Notes: generated from the letters alone by a model not told the origin. A stretch of 9,316 nt of DNA from an uncultured Lachnospiraceae bacterium (GCA_946613735.1 CAMOFS010000039.1:1-9316); one strand, 5' to 3'. Shown: positions 1-6,583, counted from the stretch's first letter. Numbers and translations: made by a program.

Positions 1-34
1 AAAGGACTGCGGCGCTGTGACACACCGCGGTCCT
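1..34 (-). terminator. Probable intrinsic terminator of the peptide-binding protein gene (cut by window edge)
   Basis: Read on the minus strand, bases 34-25 and 12-3 form a 10-position GC-rich stem (AGGACCGCGG with CCGCAGTCCT) with one C/A mismatch and a 12-nt loop. The stem is followed by TTT up to the window edge, so the rest of any U-tract cannot be seen. It lies about 100 bases past the stop of the substrate-binding protein gene, with a repeat pair in between. On the plus strand the same stem is not followed by a T-run, which favours minus-strand termination. The call rests on stem strength and position. Confidence 0.55.
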
Positions 35-36
35 GA

Positions 37-133
37 GATTCTTCGGGCTTCGCCCTCAGAATGACATGAGGCCCCGCCCCCATAATGGCAGAAGACCCAG
101 CCCCCATGTCATTCTGAGCGAAGCGAAGAATCC
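37..133. repeat. REP/BIME-like palindromic repeat pair, inverted
   Basis: Two copies of one short element face each other. Bases 37-68 run from GATTCTTCG to AGAATGACATG, and bases 105-133 run from CATGTCATTCTGAG to GAAGAATCC. A G/C-rich spacer of 36 bp lies between them. The left copy is itself a hairpin: arms ATTCT and AGAAT flank a second tier GGGC/GCCC with a TTC loop. The right copy ends one base before the stop codon of the substrate-binding protein gene (TGA, 137-135). Related copies lie at 3355-3382, 4017-4096 and 6433-6568. Such short palindromes in inverted pairs resemble REP sequences and BIMEs; the function here is unknown. Confidence 0.85.
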
Positions 134-134
134 T

Positions 135-1817
135 TCACTGCTTCGCAGCTCTCTTGTATACGCGGTTAAGTGCTACGGGATGGAACTCTACACCTGTAAC
201 GCTTGTAGAGATCATCTCTGCATTGCACTGTGTATAAAGAGGGAAGATAACAGCCTCATCCATTACGATCTTTTCAGCTTCGAAAAGCTTAGCCCAACGC
301 TTCTCGGCATCTGTGGCTATCTCACCTGTGGTGCACTCCTCGATGATCTTGTCGTAGTCAGCATTTGACCACAGACCGTAGTTATTGCTGTTGTCGGTGA
401 TCCACATACCGAGGTATGTCATGGGATCAGCATAGTCAGGTCCCCAACGTGTGAGGCCGAGCTCAAAGTTGCCGTCCTGCATATCCTGTACACGCTGCTT
501 TTTAGGCTCTACACGAAGCTCTACAGTAAAGCCGGGAAGTGTATTCTCCCACTGCTCCTTTAATACCTGGGCAACCTTCTGGGGAGCGTCATCAGCGTCT
601 ACCACCATCTCAACTGAGATCTCGGAAACGCCAAGCTCTGAAAGACCCTTCTGCCAGTAATCAGCAGCCTTTGCTGTGTCAAATGCGCAGACATCAGCAA
701 ACATGGTCTGGTCCTCAGCAAAGTCTGATCCATCAGGACCCGCTGCAAACTGGGGAGGTACTGCTGTATAGGTGGGAGCAGAACCATCCTTAAGTACGTT
801 CTCGGCAATGGCATCACGGTCGATGGCAAAGGTAAGAGCATAACGGATATTCTGGTTTGCAAGCTCGGGAACGGAACTCATGTTAGGAGATACATACCAC
901 AGATAACCTGCACCGATGGCACGGAATGCGGGATCGTCCTTAACCTGGTCAACCTGCTCGCCGTTTACAAGGGTCATATCCAGATCACCGCTCTGATAGG
1001 ACATAAGAGCCTGCTGTGAATCCTGGATGACCTGGTAGTTAAGGCCGGAAAGGGATACGATACCTGCATCATAGTAGTCAGCATTCTTTGTGAGGTGGAA
1101 TGCTGTAGCTGCAGGCTCGTAATCATCCACGATAAATGCACCGTTTGAAAGAAGTGTGTCGGGAGATGTAGCATAGGAATCTCCACAGCTGTTAAAGAAC
1201 TCCTCATTTACGGGATAGAAGGTAGGGAAGTACATAAGGCTCAGGAAGTAAGAAACAGGAGCCTCAAGCTCAACCTTAAGTGTGTGATCGTCCACAGCAG
1301 TTACGCCAAGCTCAGACTTATCCTTCTCGCCTGCGATGATTGCTGCTGCATTTTTGATCTGACCGATATCGGAAAGCATGTAGCTGTACTCGGATGCTAC
1401 TGCGGGATCAACCGCTCTCTGCCATCCAAAAACGAAATCTGCTGCAGTAACGGGTGTACCGTTTGACCATACAGCATCCTCACGGAGCTTGAATGTCCAT
1501 GTCAGATCGTCATCAGAAAGCTCATATGACTCTGCTATTGCGTTGACAGCCTGGCCATCCTCGTCCATCTGCATAAGACCATCTGTAAAGTCGGCGATAA
1601 CCTCAAATGAGGTACCGTCTGTAGCCTCCTGGGGATCCAGTGACTCAACGGGGGTCTCAAGCATGATATTGAGGTCTCCGCCTTCGCCAGCTGCTCCTGC
1701 TGTCGCATCTGAACCACCGTCTGCTGTGCCTGTTGATGCGCTGTTTCCGCCGCCACAGGCCATAAGTCCGATAGCCATCACGGATGCTAGTACCAGTGAT
1801 ACTATTTTTTTCTTCAT
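135..1817 (-). CDS. Peptide ABC transporter substrate-binding lipoprotein (SBP family 5, OppA-like)
   Basis: This 560-residue protein captures solutes, most likely oligopeptides, outside the membrane for an ABC importer. Residues 1-20 are a lipoprotein signal peptide (MKKK, a hydrophobic core, LMA) with the lipidated cysteine at 21. A Gly/Ser/Ala-rich linker (about 22-47) follows. The family 5 signature is clear at about 107-134: WTFKLR, then VWSNGTPVTAADFVFGW. Later marks are SNGAF (224-228), YALTFAIDRDAI (326-337) and RWGPDYADPMTYLGMW (457-472), the last typical of peptide-binding OppA/DppA proteins. Length is normal for the family. The start is set by GGAGG 8 bases before ATG. It has its own promoter and leader upstream and a probable terminator downstream, so it looks monocistronic; its permease and ATPases are not in the window. 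The ligand could also be something other than peptide. Confidence 0.93.
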   Translation of the reverse strand: MKKKIVSLVLASVMAIGLMACGGGNSASTGTADGGSDATAGAAGEGGDLNIMLETPVESLDPQEATDGTSFEVIADFTDGLMQMDEDGQAVNAIAESYELSDDDLTWTFKLREDAVWSNGTPVTAADFVFGWQRAVDPAVASEYSYMLSDIGQIKNAAAIIAGEKDKSELGVTAVDDHTLKVELEAPVSYFLSLMYFPTFYPVNEEFFNSCGDSYATSPDTLLSNGAFIVDDYEPAATAFHLTKNADYYDAGIVSLSGLNYQVIQDSQQALMSYQSGDLDMTLVNGEQVDQVKDDPAFRAIGAGYLWYVSPNMSSVPELANQNIRYALTFAIDRDAIAENVLKDGSAPTYTAVPPQFAAGPDGSDFAEDQTMFADVCAFDTAKAADYWQKGLSELGVSEISVEMVVDADDAPQKVAQVLKEQWENTLPGFTVELRVEPKKQRVQDMQDGNFELGLTRWGPDYADPMTYLGMWITDNSNNYGLWSNADYDKIIEECTTGEIATDAEKRWAKLFEAEKIVMDEAVIFPLYTQCNAEMISTSVTGVEFHPVALNRVYKRAAKQ

Positions 1818-1855
1818 TAGTTTTTCCTCCTCAAAGATAGGTTAGAGACGGCTTT

Positions 1856-1924
1856 TGTGTCTGCAAACAAAAAGAGCGCGATACCTGCCCCGCAGATAAA
1901 ACGCCCTTGTTTATCCTTGACACA
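1856..1924 (-). promoter_or_regulatory. Structured 5' leader of the peptide-binding protein mRNA (composite hairpin)
   Basis: Read as RNA on the minus strand, this segment can fold into one long interrupted hairpin. The tiers are: a base stem TGTGTC/GACACA (1924-1919 with 1861-1856), AAACAA/TTGTTT (1912-1907 with 1870-1865), GGGCG/CGCTC with a 3-nt bulge, and an apical TATCTGC/GCAGGTA with a GGG loop. The upper part is followed by TTTTTGTTT, so the inner stem could act as a weak attenuator or terminator, while the outer stem uses part of that U-run. The leader is about 128 nt from the predicted transcription start to ATG. I do not recognise a known riboswitch class. Pairing was found by eye, not by energy calculation. 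Confidence 0.5.
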
Positions 1925-1952
1925 TCTGGAATATACCCTCTCTCCAAGAAAA

Positions 1953-1981
1953 ATTATATTTTGCAGGAGGATAAATGTCAA
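1953..1981 (-). promoter_or_regulatory. Consensus sigma-A promoter of the peptide-binding protein gene
   Basis: On the minus strand TTGACA (1981-1976) and TATAAT (1958-1953) are separated by exactly 17 bases, a perfect match to the housekeeping sigma-factor consensus. An A-rich stretch (AAACAAAAAAAGC) lies directly upstream of the -35 box and resembles an UP element. Transcription should start near 1945-1943. The gene is therefore probably strongly expressed unless its leader or a repressor limits it. Confidence 0.85.
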
Positions 1982-1990
1982 GCTTTTTTT

Positions 1991-2006
1991 GTTTATCGCT
2001 TTAAAC
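1991..2006. promoter_or_regulatory. Small palindrome upstream of the -35 box, possible operator
   Basis: GTTTA, six bases, TAAAC: perfect 5-bp arms ending 10 bases upstream of the -35 hexamer of the peptide-binding protein promoter. It could be a regulator-binding site, or chance in an A/T-rich stretch. No T-run follows on the minus strand, so it does not serve as a terminator for the hydrolase gene upstream; I see no other terminator between 2052 and the promoter. Confidence 0.2.
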
Positions 2007-2052
2007 GACTAAATTACCTATCGTTCCACTCGAAGATGCCCCTTCATTTTGC

Positions 2053-2784
2053 CTATTTATAATACTCTTCGATCACTTCGGCAGTCTGTCGCCACTGTGT
2101 CTTATTCTTGATGGTTGCCTCTCCGTCCCCATCCTGTACTCCGTAATTTCCAAAATAAGAATGGTTGCCTCCGAATATCAGGTAGTCATGGCTGTTGCCC
2201 TTGGGCCAGTTCTCCTTGGCCTTTTCATATCTGTCTGCGTTGACCACCTTATCATTGCTGCCTAAGATCGAAAGGAAGTTGATGCTGTCATCTACCTTGA
2301 CGGTAGGGTAGGAGCCCATCATTATCAGGCCGGTAAAATCCCCGTTATGCTCTGAAAGATACTCTGCAGCAACCACTCCTCCAAGGGAATGACCGGCCAA
2401 GATAAACTCATCATAGCTGTAGCCGGAAGTGATCTCAGCTGCCCTGTCCTTGCCGAATATAGCATGGTTGAGAGGCATCTTTATTAAAAAGCAATCAAAT
2501 CCTTTTTTGGCAAGCATCTGCATCAGGGGAGCATATGCCTCAGCAGCCACCCTTGCGCCGGGATAAAAAATAACAGCCGATCCGGTTCCCGGACCATCAA
2601 AGAGGATGTAGTCATCTTCCCCCTTTACCGTTACCTTATCAGTACTCTTCAGAGCCTTTTTAGCATAGCTCCCATAGGAGTAATAGTTGCCGAAAAAAGT
2701 GACAGCAAGAAAGATAACCGTAACGACGATGATGGCGAGCACTCCGAAAAATACGTGTAATCTCTTTTTCATCTTATGAATCAT
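2053..2784 (-). CDS. Membrane-anchored alpha/beta hydrolase
   Basis: This 243-residue protein starts with a short basic segment and one hydrophobic helix (about 8-30), so the catalytic domain is probably anchored on the outer face of the membrane, or secreted. The alpha/beta hydrolase fold is supported by the nucleophile elbow GHSLGG (Ser133), an acid in a late strand context LGSNDKVV (Asp178), and a catalytic His in GGNHSYFGNYG (His208). The order and spacing of Ser, Asp and His fit the family. The stretch VIFYPGARV (71-79) is the usual oxyanion-hole strand. The substrate is unknown; esterase or lipase-like activity is likely. The start overlaps the NfeD stop by ATGA and has no clear ribosome binding site, which suggests translational coupling. 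An in-frame ATG four codons later is a weaker alternative. Confidence 0.85.
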   Translation of the reverse strand: MIHKMKKRLHVFFGVLAIIVVTVIFLAVTFFGNYYSYGSYAKKALKSTDKVTVKGEDDYILFDGPGTGSAVIFYPGARVAAEAYAPLMQMLAKKGFDCFLIKMPLNHAIFGKDRAAEITSGYSYDEFILAGHSLGGVVAAEYLSEHNGDFTGLIMMGSYPTVKVDDSINFLSILGSNDKVVNADRYEKAKENWPKGNSHDYLIFGGNHSYFGNYGVQDGDGEATIKNKTQWRQTAEVIEEYYK

Positions 2785-3341
2785 AAACTGCGCTCGGTCA
2801 CCGGCATAGGCTCCGGTCCCGATACAGCTTCCTTTTCATCATTGATCAGTCCCACATCCTGGGGGGCCTCTTTTCTTTTAAGTATGAGCTTGACCCCGAC
2901 GACATTGGCAACTATGGCCAAAGTCCCCTCCTCAAAGGTCTCGTCCTCATTTAATGCCCTGGCGGTCCACTCCATGCCGTTATATACCGCCCTTCCGGTA
3001 TCAGCATGGTTGTCCACCCGCTCTATTACGCGAACCTCTCTGCCTATGGTCTCCTCGTAATTGGTCCTGGTCCGCTTGCTGTTGAGATACTTAATGGCCC
3101 ATGGCCGGGTAAAGTATAAAAGTCCAAAGGTAACCACAAAGAATATCACCACCTGAAGCCACACCGGTGCATGGAGCGCATTGGCTATAAGCGCTGCCAG
3201 AGCACCACCCGTAAGCCAGATAGAGGTAAGCCCAACTGTCAATAGCTCCACAACAAGCGTAACCACTGCAAGAATAAGCCAAGTGATCATCCATGGATTC
3301 ATAGCCATTCCTTCCTGATATAGATCAAATATACTATTCAT
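2781..3341 (-). CDS. NfeD-like membrane protein (short form, OB-fold domain)
   Basis: This 186-residue protein has three predicted membrane helices (about 17-35, 37-56 and 59-78). A small beta-rich domain (about 95-156) follows, with the pattern IGREVRVIE, TGRAVYNGMEWTARA, FEEGTLAIVANVVGVKLIL, typical of the NfeD OB-fold. The protease domain of long NfeD proteins is absent. The C-terminal tail (157-186) is acidic and proline-containing. Short NfeD proteins usually act with stomatin/flotillin (SPFH) proteins in membrane quality control; none is in the window, and the coupled neighbour is an alpha/beta hydrolase. Two starts are plausible: ATG at 3341 (GAGG, 6-base spacer) and Met14 at 3302 (AGGAAGGA, 6-base spacer), the latter placing the N-terminus right at the first helix. 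Confidence 0.87.
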   Translation of the reverse strand: MNSIFDLYQEGMAMNPWMITWLILAVVTLVVELLTVGLTSIWLTGGALAALIANALHAPVWLQVVIFFVVTFGLLYFTRPWAIKYLNSKRTRTNYEETIGREVRVIERVDNHADTGRAVYNGMEWTARALNEDETFEEGTLAIVANVVGVKLILKRKEAPQDVGLINDEKEAVSGPEPMPVTERSL

Positions 3342-3354
3342 AAATTACCTCAAA

Positions 3355-3382
3355 GATTCTTCGCTACGCTCAGAATGACATG
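3355..3382. repeat. Single REP-like palindromic repeat
   Basis: One copy of the element (GATTCTTCGCTACGCTCAG then AATGACATG), without the facing partner seen elsewhere. Arms ATTCT and AGAAT close a small hairpin. It occupies over a third of the 76-base gap between the cyclophilin stop and the NfeD start and ends just upstream of the NfeD ribosome binding site. No separate promoter is evident here, so NfeD may be read from the cyclophilin promoter through this element. Confidence 0.85.
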
Positions 3383-3418
3383 GGGGGAACTCATATGTCA
3401 CATCGGTAACCCTCAATA

Positions 3419-3940
3419 TCATATAGTCTCGGGTTCGGGGTAGTCCACCCCAAAGGTCTCTACTGTAACGCTCCTCATGATCTGGGGAGTAATGGGCCTG
3501 TCGGTAAAATCAGTCTGGGTCTCCGCTATGGCATTTACCACATCCATGCCGTCTGTCACCTTGCCAAAGGCAGCATATTCGCCATCCAAATGGGGTGATG
3601 CCTTATGCATGATAAAAAACTGGCTGCCTGCGGAATCGGGGATCATAGTGCGCGCCATGGACAATACTCCCGGCTCATGCTTAAGCTCATTTTTAAAGCC
3701 ATTGGAAGTAAACTCTCCCCTGATAGAATAACCCGGACCGCCGGTACCATTGCCGGCAGGATCGCCGCCCTGGAGCATAAAGCCCTTGATCACTCTGTGG
3801 AAACCCACTCCGTCGTAAAAGCCTTTTTGGATGAGTGAGATAAAATTGTTGACGGTGTTGGGAGCGATCTCGGGATAGAGCTCCGCCTTTATCAGGCTGC
3901 CGTCCTCCATCTCTATTGTTACTATAGGTAAATCTGCCAT
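3419..3940 (-). CDS. Cyclophilin-type peptidyl-prolyl cis-trans isomerase
   Basis: This 173-residue, single-domain protein has no signal peptide, so it acts in the cytoplasm, catalysing cis-trans isomerisation of Xaa-Pro bonds during folding. The cyclophilin core is complete: APNTVNNF (26-33), FHRVIKGFMLQGGD (47-60) with catalytic Arg49 and pocket residues Phe54, Met55 and Gln57, GVLSMAR (91-97), SQFFI (106-110), and LDGEYAAFGKV (118-128). Compared with human CypA, Trp121 is replaced by His117 and His126 by Tyr122. Replacement of that Trp is common in bacterial cyclophilins and usually goes with low cyclosporin affinity. The start has AAGGAGAG 5-7 bases upstream and a TATAAT box about 30 bases upstream. 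NfeD follows 77 bases later. Confidence 0.96.
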   Translation of the reverse strand: MADLPIVTIEMEDGSLIKAELYPEIAPNTVNNFISLIQKGFYDGVGFHRVIKGFMLQGGDPAGNGTGGPGYSIRGEFTSNGFKNELKHEPGVLSMARTMIPDSAGSQFFIMHKASPHLDGEYAAFGKVTDGMDVVNAIAETQTDFTDRPITPQIMRSVTVETFGVDYPEPETI

Positions 3941-3970
3941 TTCTTCTCTCCTTTTTAAAAATATATGGGT

Positions 3971-3976
3971 ATTATA
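3971..3976 (-). promoter_or_regulatory. -10 box of the cyclophilin gene promoter
   Basis: TATAAT on the minus strand, with transcription expected to start near 3964, about 24 bases before the ATG. The -35 region is poor: TAGAAG at 17-base spacing, TTGTAG only at 20. It is a plausible housekeeping promoter lying between the repeat cluster and the gene. Confidence 0.5.
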
Positions 3977-4016
3977 CTATAAAGCGTCCCCCACTTCTAC
4001 AATTAATGTGGATATG

Positions 4017-4096
4017 GATCCTTCGCTACGCTCAGGATGACAGGGGAGCGCTCAGGATGACAGGGCAATTTGTCATTCAAAGCGAAGCGAAGAATC
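4017..4096. repeat. REP/BIME-like repeat cluster with a partial internal duplication
   Basis: A left copy (4017-4043, GATCCTTCGCTACGC to GGATGACAG) is followed by a partial repeat of its right end (4047-4063, AGCGCTCAGGATGACAG). An inverted copy follows at 4071-4096 (TGTCATTCAAAGCGAAGCG to GAATC). The left copy differs from the others by paired changes in both arms (ATCCT/AGGAT instead of ATTCT/AGAAT), which keeps the hairpin intact. The last base of the right copy is the final base of the stop codon of the phospholipase-like gene (TAG, 4098-4096). Confidence 0.85.
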
Positions 4097-5052
4097 TATA
4101 TCCCTGCTGCCTTGGATATCTCCATGGTGCGGCGCCAGTCAAGGCCGCTGTCGTAGCTGTTGTCACCCAGATCGGCCAGCAGGGCATCCGTCTGTCCCGC
4201 CTCATACATACCTATCCTGTTCTTATAAGCAGTCCTTGCATCCTCCATAAGCTGGTAAAAGTCCTTGTCAGAGCTTATGCTTTCGTCCCAGAGGTTGACC
4301 CAGGTAGCATGGTTTAGGTTACAGGGATCCTCATAGGTGTGCCTGTCGTCATTGAGGATCACTGCCGACAGAAAGATATGGTGGAAGAAAAGCTTATCAA
4401 AGCCGATGCCGATGGTCTTTTTTATCCCGTGTCTGTCATTTATCATGTGAAAAAGCGTCCTTGAAAAGCTGATGGCACTTTTTACATGCTTTTCTTTCTG
4501 CCCCTGATCAGGGAAGGCATAGTTTATGGCCTCGGTCAAAAGATGAGCCACCACCTCCCGCTCGTGCTTTGTCACCTTAATGGTGTCATAGTGGTTGAAC
4601 TCCGATGGCTTTTTGCCCAGGAAATGATGGACGTTGTCATTGTCGATATCTGTCTCCAAAAGTACATGAACACCGAAGCTCTCTGAAAACCTGCCGGCAT
4701 ACTTAAGCTTTTCCTGACGCCAGCTGATATAGGGATGGCAGTGGGTATCCAGGGTGTAATGCCCCATAAATCCCAGTATATAAGCATCGGCTATGTCCCG
4801 GTCCTCATCCATCCTTTTTGTAGCATTAAAAAGCCCCGCAAACATCATGTTGACGTTTGCGGAGTGCATTACCATGCCAATATTTTTCTTGTACAAAACG
4901 TGAGCCTGTGGCGAATAGAAAAAGATGTCCGGGCCCTGCTGTCCCAGATTATACACCGTCGGATGAGCCTCTATGCAGTCGGGCGCTCCCTCTGCCAAAA
5001 GCTCATCAGCGGTGGTCTTTCCGAAAAAATAATGTGATCTGAATCCGGGCAT
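4096..5052 (-). CDS. Zinc-dependent phospholipase C family protein
   Basis: This 318-residue protein matches the zinc-dependent phospholipase C fold (all-helical, metal-binding). Marks are the N-terminal MPGFRSHYFFG with His7, GQQGPDIFFYSP (38-48), His63, the core GFMGHYTLDTHCHPYI (94-109) with His98, Asp102 and His106, and GVHVLLETDID (127-137) with His129 and Glu133. These His/Asp/Glu residues are the likely zinc ligands by analogy. Classical clostridial enzymes are secreted toxins with a C-terminal lipid-binding domain. This one has neither a signal peptide nor that domain, so it is probably cytoplasmic and not a toxin; the substrate is unknown. It follows the transporter gene after 9 bases, and its GGAG site (6-base spacer) shares bases with the transporter stop TAG, implying one operon with translational coupling. 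Confidence 0.85.
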   Translation of the reverse strand: MPGFRSHYFFGKTTADELLAEGAPDCIEAHPTVYNLGQQGPDIFFYSPQAHVLYKKNIGMVMHSANVNMMFAGLFNATKRMDEDRDIADAYILGFMGHYTLDTHCHPYISWRQEKLKYAGRFSESFGVHVLLETDIDNDNVHHFLGKKPSEFNHYDTIKVTKHEREVVAHLLTEAINYAFPDQGQKEKHVKSAISFSRTLFHMINDRHGIKKTIGIGFDKLFFHHIFLSAVILNDDRHTYEDPCNLNHATWVNLWDESISSDKDFYQLMEDARTAYKNRIGMYEAGQTDALLADLGDNSYDSGLDWRRTMEISKAAGI

Positions 5053-5061
5053 ATATCACTC

Positions 5062-6411
5062 CTACAGATATCTCATAAAGAGATAAAGGTTCGAGATGAC
5101 AAGTACAATAACGGTTGCGGGAACAACGTCACGGCAGTAACGTCCCCAGCTGATGTGATGTCCTGAGCCCTCGGCTGTGGATATACCCACAACATTTGCC
5201 GATGCTCCGATAGGTGTCGCACTTCCGCCTACGTCACAACCGATGGCTAGCGTGTACGCGAGCACGTGTGGCGACATGTTGTTAAGTGTTGCAAGTTCCT
5301 TGATAACCGGCACCATGGTTGCGGCAAAGGGGATATTGTCCACAAAGGCTGATGCCGCACCGGATATCCAAAGGATAACGGATACGATCATGCCCTGGTT
5401 GCCGTTACATACAGAGCTGATAAAGTCTGCAATTACATTCAGTACTCCGGTCTGCTCCAGTCCGGATACCACTACGAACAGGCCCATGAAAAACATAAGG
5501 GTCACATAATCCACACCCTTGATTATCTTTTTTGCGCTCTTTACATTTGCAAGTATGGTCAATACAGCAATAAGAATACCTATAAAGGATACCGTAAGCC
5601 CCGTGGCGGAATGTGATACCAAAAGAACCACTGCAAGTGCAAAGATCAAAGTGCTCTTTATAAAATCTGTCTTGTTTACAATGGCAGACTCAGGAGTGGG
5701 AAGCTTGGCCACATCCACTGTATCCGGCTTTTTAAACTCCTTGCGGAACACAAAGGTAAAATACAAAACAATAAATATCAGGCTGACGCCGGCGCATACA
5801 CCTGTGTGTGACAAAAAGTCAAAAAAGCTCATCCCCAGAGATGTACCGATGATGATGTTGGGGGGATCTCCGCACATAGTGGCCGAACCGCCAAGGTTAG
5901 CGCAAAAGATCTCCGTCATGATCATGGGAATGGGATCAAACTCCAAAAGCTGCGATAGCTCTATAGTCACCGCCACCAAAAACAGGATAACTGTAATGGA
6001 GTCGATGAACATGGCCAGCACTGCTGAAAGCACCATAAAGGAAATAAAAAGCGCCAGCTTTTTATAATGCACCATCCTGGCCAACTTCATACATAGCCAA
6101 CGGAAAAAGCCGGAATGTGCCATACCCTCTACCATGATCATCATGCCGGTGATGAATACTATGGTCTCCCAGTTGATGCCGACACTCTCCGAAGGACCGC
6201 CGCTGGCATGCCAGAATGAAAGGCTGGCAAAAGCCTTGAGATTAAGGGCCTCCCAGATGGCAGATGGATCGTGCATAGCCATACCAAAGACCAGTACTAT
6301 GGTAAGAAGCGCACATGTCAGTGTAATATAGTGACGTGGTATCTTGTCCATAATGATAAGAATGAACATCACAACGAATATGATGATCGCTAAAATCTGT
6401 GCAAGTGTCAT
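5062..6411 (-). CDS. ArsB/NhaD-family ion transporter (IT superfamily)
   Basis: An integral membrane protein of 449 residues with about 11-12 hydrophobic segments. It carries the two half-site motifs of the ArsB/NhaD (CitMHS-like) fold: GGSATMCGDPPN (about 174-185) and GGSATPIGASANVVG (about 395-409). SAFVDNIPF (about 354-362) lies in the second half. Family members export arsenite or exchange Na+ for H+, and related proteins carry dicarboxylates. No arsenic regulator or reductase is nearby, so cation/proton antiport or anion transport is more likely than arsenic resistance. A loop of about 35 residues between helices 2 and 3 is fairly long. I chose ATG at 6411: the GTG at 6423 lies inside the AGGAGGTG ribosome binding site and cannot be the main start. 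The phospholipase-like gene follows directly. Confidence 0.88.
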   Translation of the reverse strand: MTLAQILAIIIFVVMFILIIMDKIPRHYITLTCALLTIVLVFGMAMHDPSAIWEALNLKAFASLSFWHASGGPSESVGINWETIVFITGMMIMVEGMAHSGFFRWLCMKLARMVHYKKLALFISFMVLSAVLAMFIDSITVILFLVAVTIELSQLLEFDPIPMIMTEIFCANLGGSATMCGDPPNIIIGTSLGMSFFDFLSHTGVCAGVSLIFIVLYFTFVFRKEFKKPDTVDVAKLPTPESAIVNKTDFIKSTLIFALAVVLLVSHSATGLTVSFIGILIAVLTILANVKSAKKIIKGVDYVTLMFFMGLFVVVSGLEQTGVLNVIADFISSVCNGNQGMIVSVILWISGAASAFVDNIPFAATMVPVIKELATLNNMSPHVLAYTLAIGCDVGGSATPIGASANVVGISTAEGSGHHISWGRYCRDVVPATVIVLVISNLYLFMRYL

Positions 6412-6420
6412 GAAAAACAC

Positions 6421-6428
6421 CACCTCCT
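6421..6428 (-). promoter_or_regulatory. Ribosome binding site that fixes the transporter start
   Basis: AGGAGGTG on the minus strand is a full 8-base match to the 16S rRNA 3' end, with 9 bases to the ATG at 6411. The longest open frame would start at the GTG formed by the last three bases of this site. That is incompatible with its use as a ribosome binding site, so the ATG is preferred. Confidence 0.75.
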
Positions 6429-6432
6429 GTAA

Positions 6433-6568
6433 GATTCTTCGTCGCTTCGCTCCTCAGAATGACATGCTATTTTCTCTGTCATACTAAGAGTAGCAAAGTA
6501 TCCTTTCTCGCTTCGCTCCTCAGAATGACATGCCATTTTTCTGTCATACTGAACGTAGCGAAGTATCC
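6433..6568. repeat. Tandem double unit of the REP/BIME-like repeat in the transporter leader
   Basis: Four half-elements alternate in orientation: 6433-6466, 6476-6503, 6504-6532 and 6541-6568. They form two head-to-tail units of about 65-70 bp. Each unit is an imperfect inverted repeat: on the minus strand GGATACTTCGCTACG to TATGACAG faces CATGTCATTCTGAGGAG to AAGCGA across a short A-rich loop. In RNA each unit could form a hairpin of roughly 25 bp. The units differ at scattered positions (for example CTTCGCTACGTTCAG against CTTTGCTACTCTTAG), so the duplication is not very recent. The array ends about 5 bases before the transporter ribosome binding site. Confidence 0.85.
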
Positions 6569-6583
6569 TTTTCATGCAAAAAG

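Noticed and set aside
66..368. Plus-strand frame with a LSEAKNPS-type N-terminus
   Set aside because: Its beginning is the repeat and the rest is antisense to the well-supported peptide-binding protein gene. The frame at 4006-4317 is rejected for the same reason.
1856..1924. T-box leader (GGGCAGGTATCGCG slightly resembles the T-box antiterminator core)
   Set aside because: The leader is too short, the canonical T-box sequence and specifier stem are absent, and a peptide-binding lipoprotein is not a typical T-box target.
4096..5052. Secreted alpha-toxin-like virulence phospholipase
   Set aside because: There is no signal peptide and no C-terminal lipid-binding domain; only the zinc-binding fold is shared.
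5519..6067. Plus-strand frame of 182 codons antisense to the transporter
   Set aside because: It has no recognisable domain and lies wholly opposite a gene with clear family motifs. The frame at 7564-8181, opposite the ATPase, is rejected likewise.
5062..6411. Arsenic resistance operon
   Set aside because: The transporter is in the ArsB/NhaD fold family, but no ArsR, ArsC, ArsA or ArsD-like gene is adjacent, and the coupled gene is a phospholipase-like protein.
6433..6568. CRISPR-like array
   Set aside because: The spacing is irregular, copies alternate in orientation, there are no unique spacers of constant length, and no cas genes are present.
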